DNA of 6,952 bases, taken from the NCBI GenBank assembly GCA_020056205.1, contig JAGVIF010000350.1, positions 1 through 6,952 on the forward strand, written 5' to 3'. Each line of letters begins with the position of its first letter. Position 1 is the first letter of the stretch. Positions 6,316-6,952 of the stretch are shown piece by piece. The notes under the pieces are model-generated. The model was not told the origin of the DNA, ran no database searches, and was given only the letters and a program-made list of their open reading frames with translations. A program made the translations under genes and the position numbers. This DNA comes from Lentisphaeria bacterium. Its GTDB lineage: Bacteria; Verrucomicrobiota; Lentisphaeria; Victivallales; GWF2-50-93.

Positions 6316-6513
6316 CTCACCGCAGGCCGCGCTCTTAGTATTTGGTGATTTGGTGATTTTAAGATTTGGAGATTTGCGGATTTTTTTATCCTTCAATCTC
6401 CCAATCATCCAATCACCAGATTCTATTAGAGCTTCTCTTCTGAACCTTAACCACGAAGGCATCCCAATGCCTATCGGGAATCGGGATAAACTCCGACACA
6501 AAGTTTTTTTTAA
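6316..6513. other. Non-coding stretch made of repeat fragments
   Basis: No convincing gene in either strand. Small open frames here have low-complexity products (KSPNLKITKSPNTK on the minus strand). The stretch holds an 8-bp repeat array in both orientations (6340-6417), an AACCACGAAGG fragment (6449-6459), a doubled ATCGGGA (6473-6486), a GACACAAAG fragment (6495-6503) and eight T (6504-6511). The ACGAAGG and ACACAAAG pieces look like the two ends of a repeat family with an insertion between them. A promoter for the leftward operon should lie somewhere in 6234-6500, but I cannot point to one. Confidence 0.6.
6340..6417. repeat. 8-bp degenerate tandem repeats, head-to-head in inverted orientation
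   Basis: From 6340 six units of 8 bp follow: ATTTGGTG twice, then ATTTTAAG, ATTTGGAG, ATTTGCGG and ATTTTTTT. At 6394-6417 three units CAATCTCC, CAATCATC and CAATCACC follow in the same 8-bp period. The reverse complement of the second block (GGTGATTG, GATGATTG, GGAGATTG) matches the first block, so the two arms could pair imperfectly as a long hairpin or cruciform. Confidence 0.75.
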
Positions 6514-6585
6514 TTATCGTCCTTGCTGTCCTTTTTGTCACTTATGTCCCTTCCGTCCCTTTTGTCCCTTGCGTCCCTTATGGCC
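6514..6585. repeat. 9-bp tandem repeat array, consensus CTTNNGTCC, eight units
   Basis: Eight contiguous units in strict 9-bp register: TTATCGTCC, TTGCTGTCC, TTTTTGTCA, CTTATGTCC, CTTCCGTCC, CTTTTGTCC, CTTGCGTCC, CTTATGGCC. GTC recurs every 9 bases from 6519, with two bases varying in each unit. On the minus strand the array reads as Lys-Gly-Arg/His/Gln-rich text, which is unlikely to be a real protein. Confidence 0.85.
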
Positions 6586-6952
6586 TTTATCTTCCAATTT
6601 TACCCCAATAAAACCCCGAGGCGCAAGCGCTCGGGGTCCATCTCTGAACCCCTTGAACCGCTGAACCCTTTCTTTATTCTTTTGGCTTACGGGCACAGCC
6701 CGTCGTAATATTTCCCCGATCACTCCGCATTCGATGCCGAACGGCAGATAACCTGCATATCCGAGCAATGGCATTTCAAATATTTTAAACCGCTCAAGAA
6801 AAGGAACTGAATACGTCCATTTCGGGAGACTGTGGAAGTTCCACATCTCCCAGAAAAAACCGCAGATAATAGCCGAGAGCGCAAGCAGAAACAGTTTTCG
6901 CCATCTGCCTTCTGTTATTCCTGAAAAAATATTCTCTTCCCCTCGTATTCTC
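6538..6952 (-). CDS. C-terminal end of a polytopic membrane protein, 5' end beyond right edge
   Basis: 137 codons are visible and the frame is open at the right edge. Residues 1-82 look genuine: RWRKLFLLALSAIICGFFWEMWNF contains a membrane helix (about 19-34), followed by SLPKWTYSVPFLERFKIFEM and LLGYAGYLPFGIECGVIGEI, another membrane region with the conserved-looking pattern KWxYxxPFxxRFxIFEMPLLGYxGYLPFGxEC. I recall this pattern from uncharacterised bacterial multi-pass proteins but cannot give a function. Residues 83-137, down to the TGA at 6538, are translated intergenic material: an ACGGGC/GCCCGT hairpin (6689-6703), TGAACC repeats, the terminator hairpin and the 9-bp array. A one-base shift near 6705 would give a stop at about 6686 or 6671. 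The natural end is therefore probably near 6700, and the formal frame end is doubtful. Confidence 0.65.
   Translation of the reverse strand, partial: RIRGEENIFSGITEGRWRKLFLLALSAIICGFFWEMWNFHSLPKWTYSVPFLERFKIFEMPLLGYAGYLPFGIECGVIGEILRRAVPVSQKNKERVQRFKGFRDGPRALAPRGFIGVKLEDKGHKGRKGQKGRKGHK
6607..6636 (-). terminator. Hairpin plus T-tract terminating leftward transcription
   Basis: CCCCGA (6614-6619) pairs with TCGGGG (6631-6636). After one bulged G, GCG pairs with CGC around a CAAG tetraloop. On the minus strand the stem is followed by TTTTATT (6613-6607). On the plus strand no T-run follows. It fits a Rho-independent terminator for the gene entering from the right edge, separating it from the leftward operon. 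Confidence 0.6.
6644..6669. repeat. TGAACC short direct repeats
   Basis: CTGAACCCC, TTGAACCG and CTGAACCCT follow each other directly in an 8-9 bp period. They form a further repeat type beside the terminator hairpin. Confidence 0.5.
6689..6703. repeat. Short inverted repeat ACGGGC-ACA-GCCCGT
   Basis: Six-base perfect arms with a 3-base loop, extended by TTA/TAA outside a bulge. It lies where the recognisable membrane-protein sequence ends. No T-tract follows on either strand, so I do not call it a terminator. Confidence 0.5.

Noticed and set aside
6234..6320. GTG start at 6320 extending the kinase by 29 residues
   Set aside because: The added text (SLSNPSKESNP) is translated TTCGAC repeat DNA and has no ribosome site at a usable distance. 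The GTG falls inside the repeat element.
6241..6501. Minus-strand frame of 86 codons upstream of the kinase
   Set aside because: Its product is made of repeat translations (KSPNLKITKSPNTK, GELVEPVEGV), and it overlaps the kinase leader with no family signature.
6340..6585. CRISPR array
   Set aside because: Units are 8-9 bp with no long repeat, no unique spacers of 25-40 bp and no cas genes. These are simple tandem repeats.

Overview
The window reads as a piece of a moderate-GC Gram-negative bacterial genome. The Gram-negative clues are a lipoprotein-type signal peptide and strong AGGAG/GGAGG ribosome sites. The single long intergenic region is full of short degenerate tandem repeats (8-bp and 9-bp units, a TTCGAC element, ACGAAGG/ACACAAAG remnants). 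As I recall, such repeats are common in environmental lineages such as Desulfobacterota, Omnitrophota and Planctomycetota. The taxon cannot be fixed from this sequence alone. All real genes are on the minus strand, so the window is best read from right to left.

Right edge (6952 to about 6700): the C-terminal part of a polytopic membrane protein of an uncharacterised family. Its reading frame runs on without a stop through a hairpin/terminator and a 9-bp repeat array. From about 6290 to 6670 there is no convincing gene, only a patchwork of at least five short-repeat families and a minus-strand terminator-like hairpin.

From 6233 leftward six open reading frames follow with gaps of 24, 19, 1, 23 and 7 bp, which looks like one operon: (1) a CTP-dependent phytol/dolichol-kinase-like membrane enzyme; (2) a 641-codon frame that looks like two proteins joined in frame, a cysteine-rich N-terminal half and a HEAT/TPR lipoprotein with its own internal Shine-Dalgarno and signal peptide; (3) a B12-binding-domain radical SAM protein with a CxxxCxxC cluster; (4) and (5) two diverged tandem paralogues of a 5-TM membrane protein with a C-terminal RPxIG signature; (6) a secreted protein, cut by the left edge, that resembles the (alpha/alpha)6-barrel linalool dehydratase/isomerase (LinD) family.

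The combination of an isoprenoid-alcohol kinase-like enzyme, a B12-type radical SAM enzyme and a LinD-like exported enzyme, with several membrane proteins, suggests an undescribed operon acting on a membrane isoprenoid or other lipid. The individual family calls rest on visible motifs. The joint pathway is an inference.
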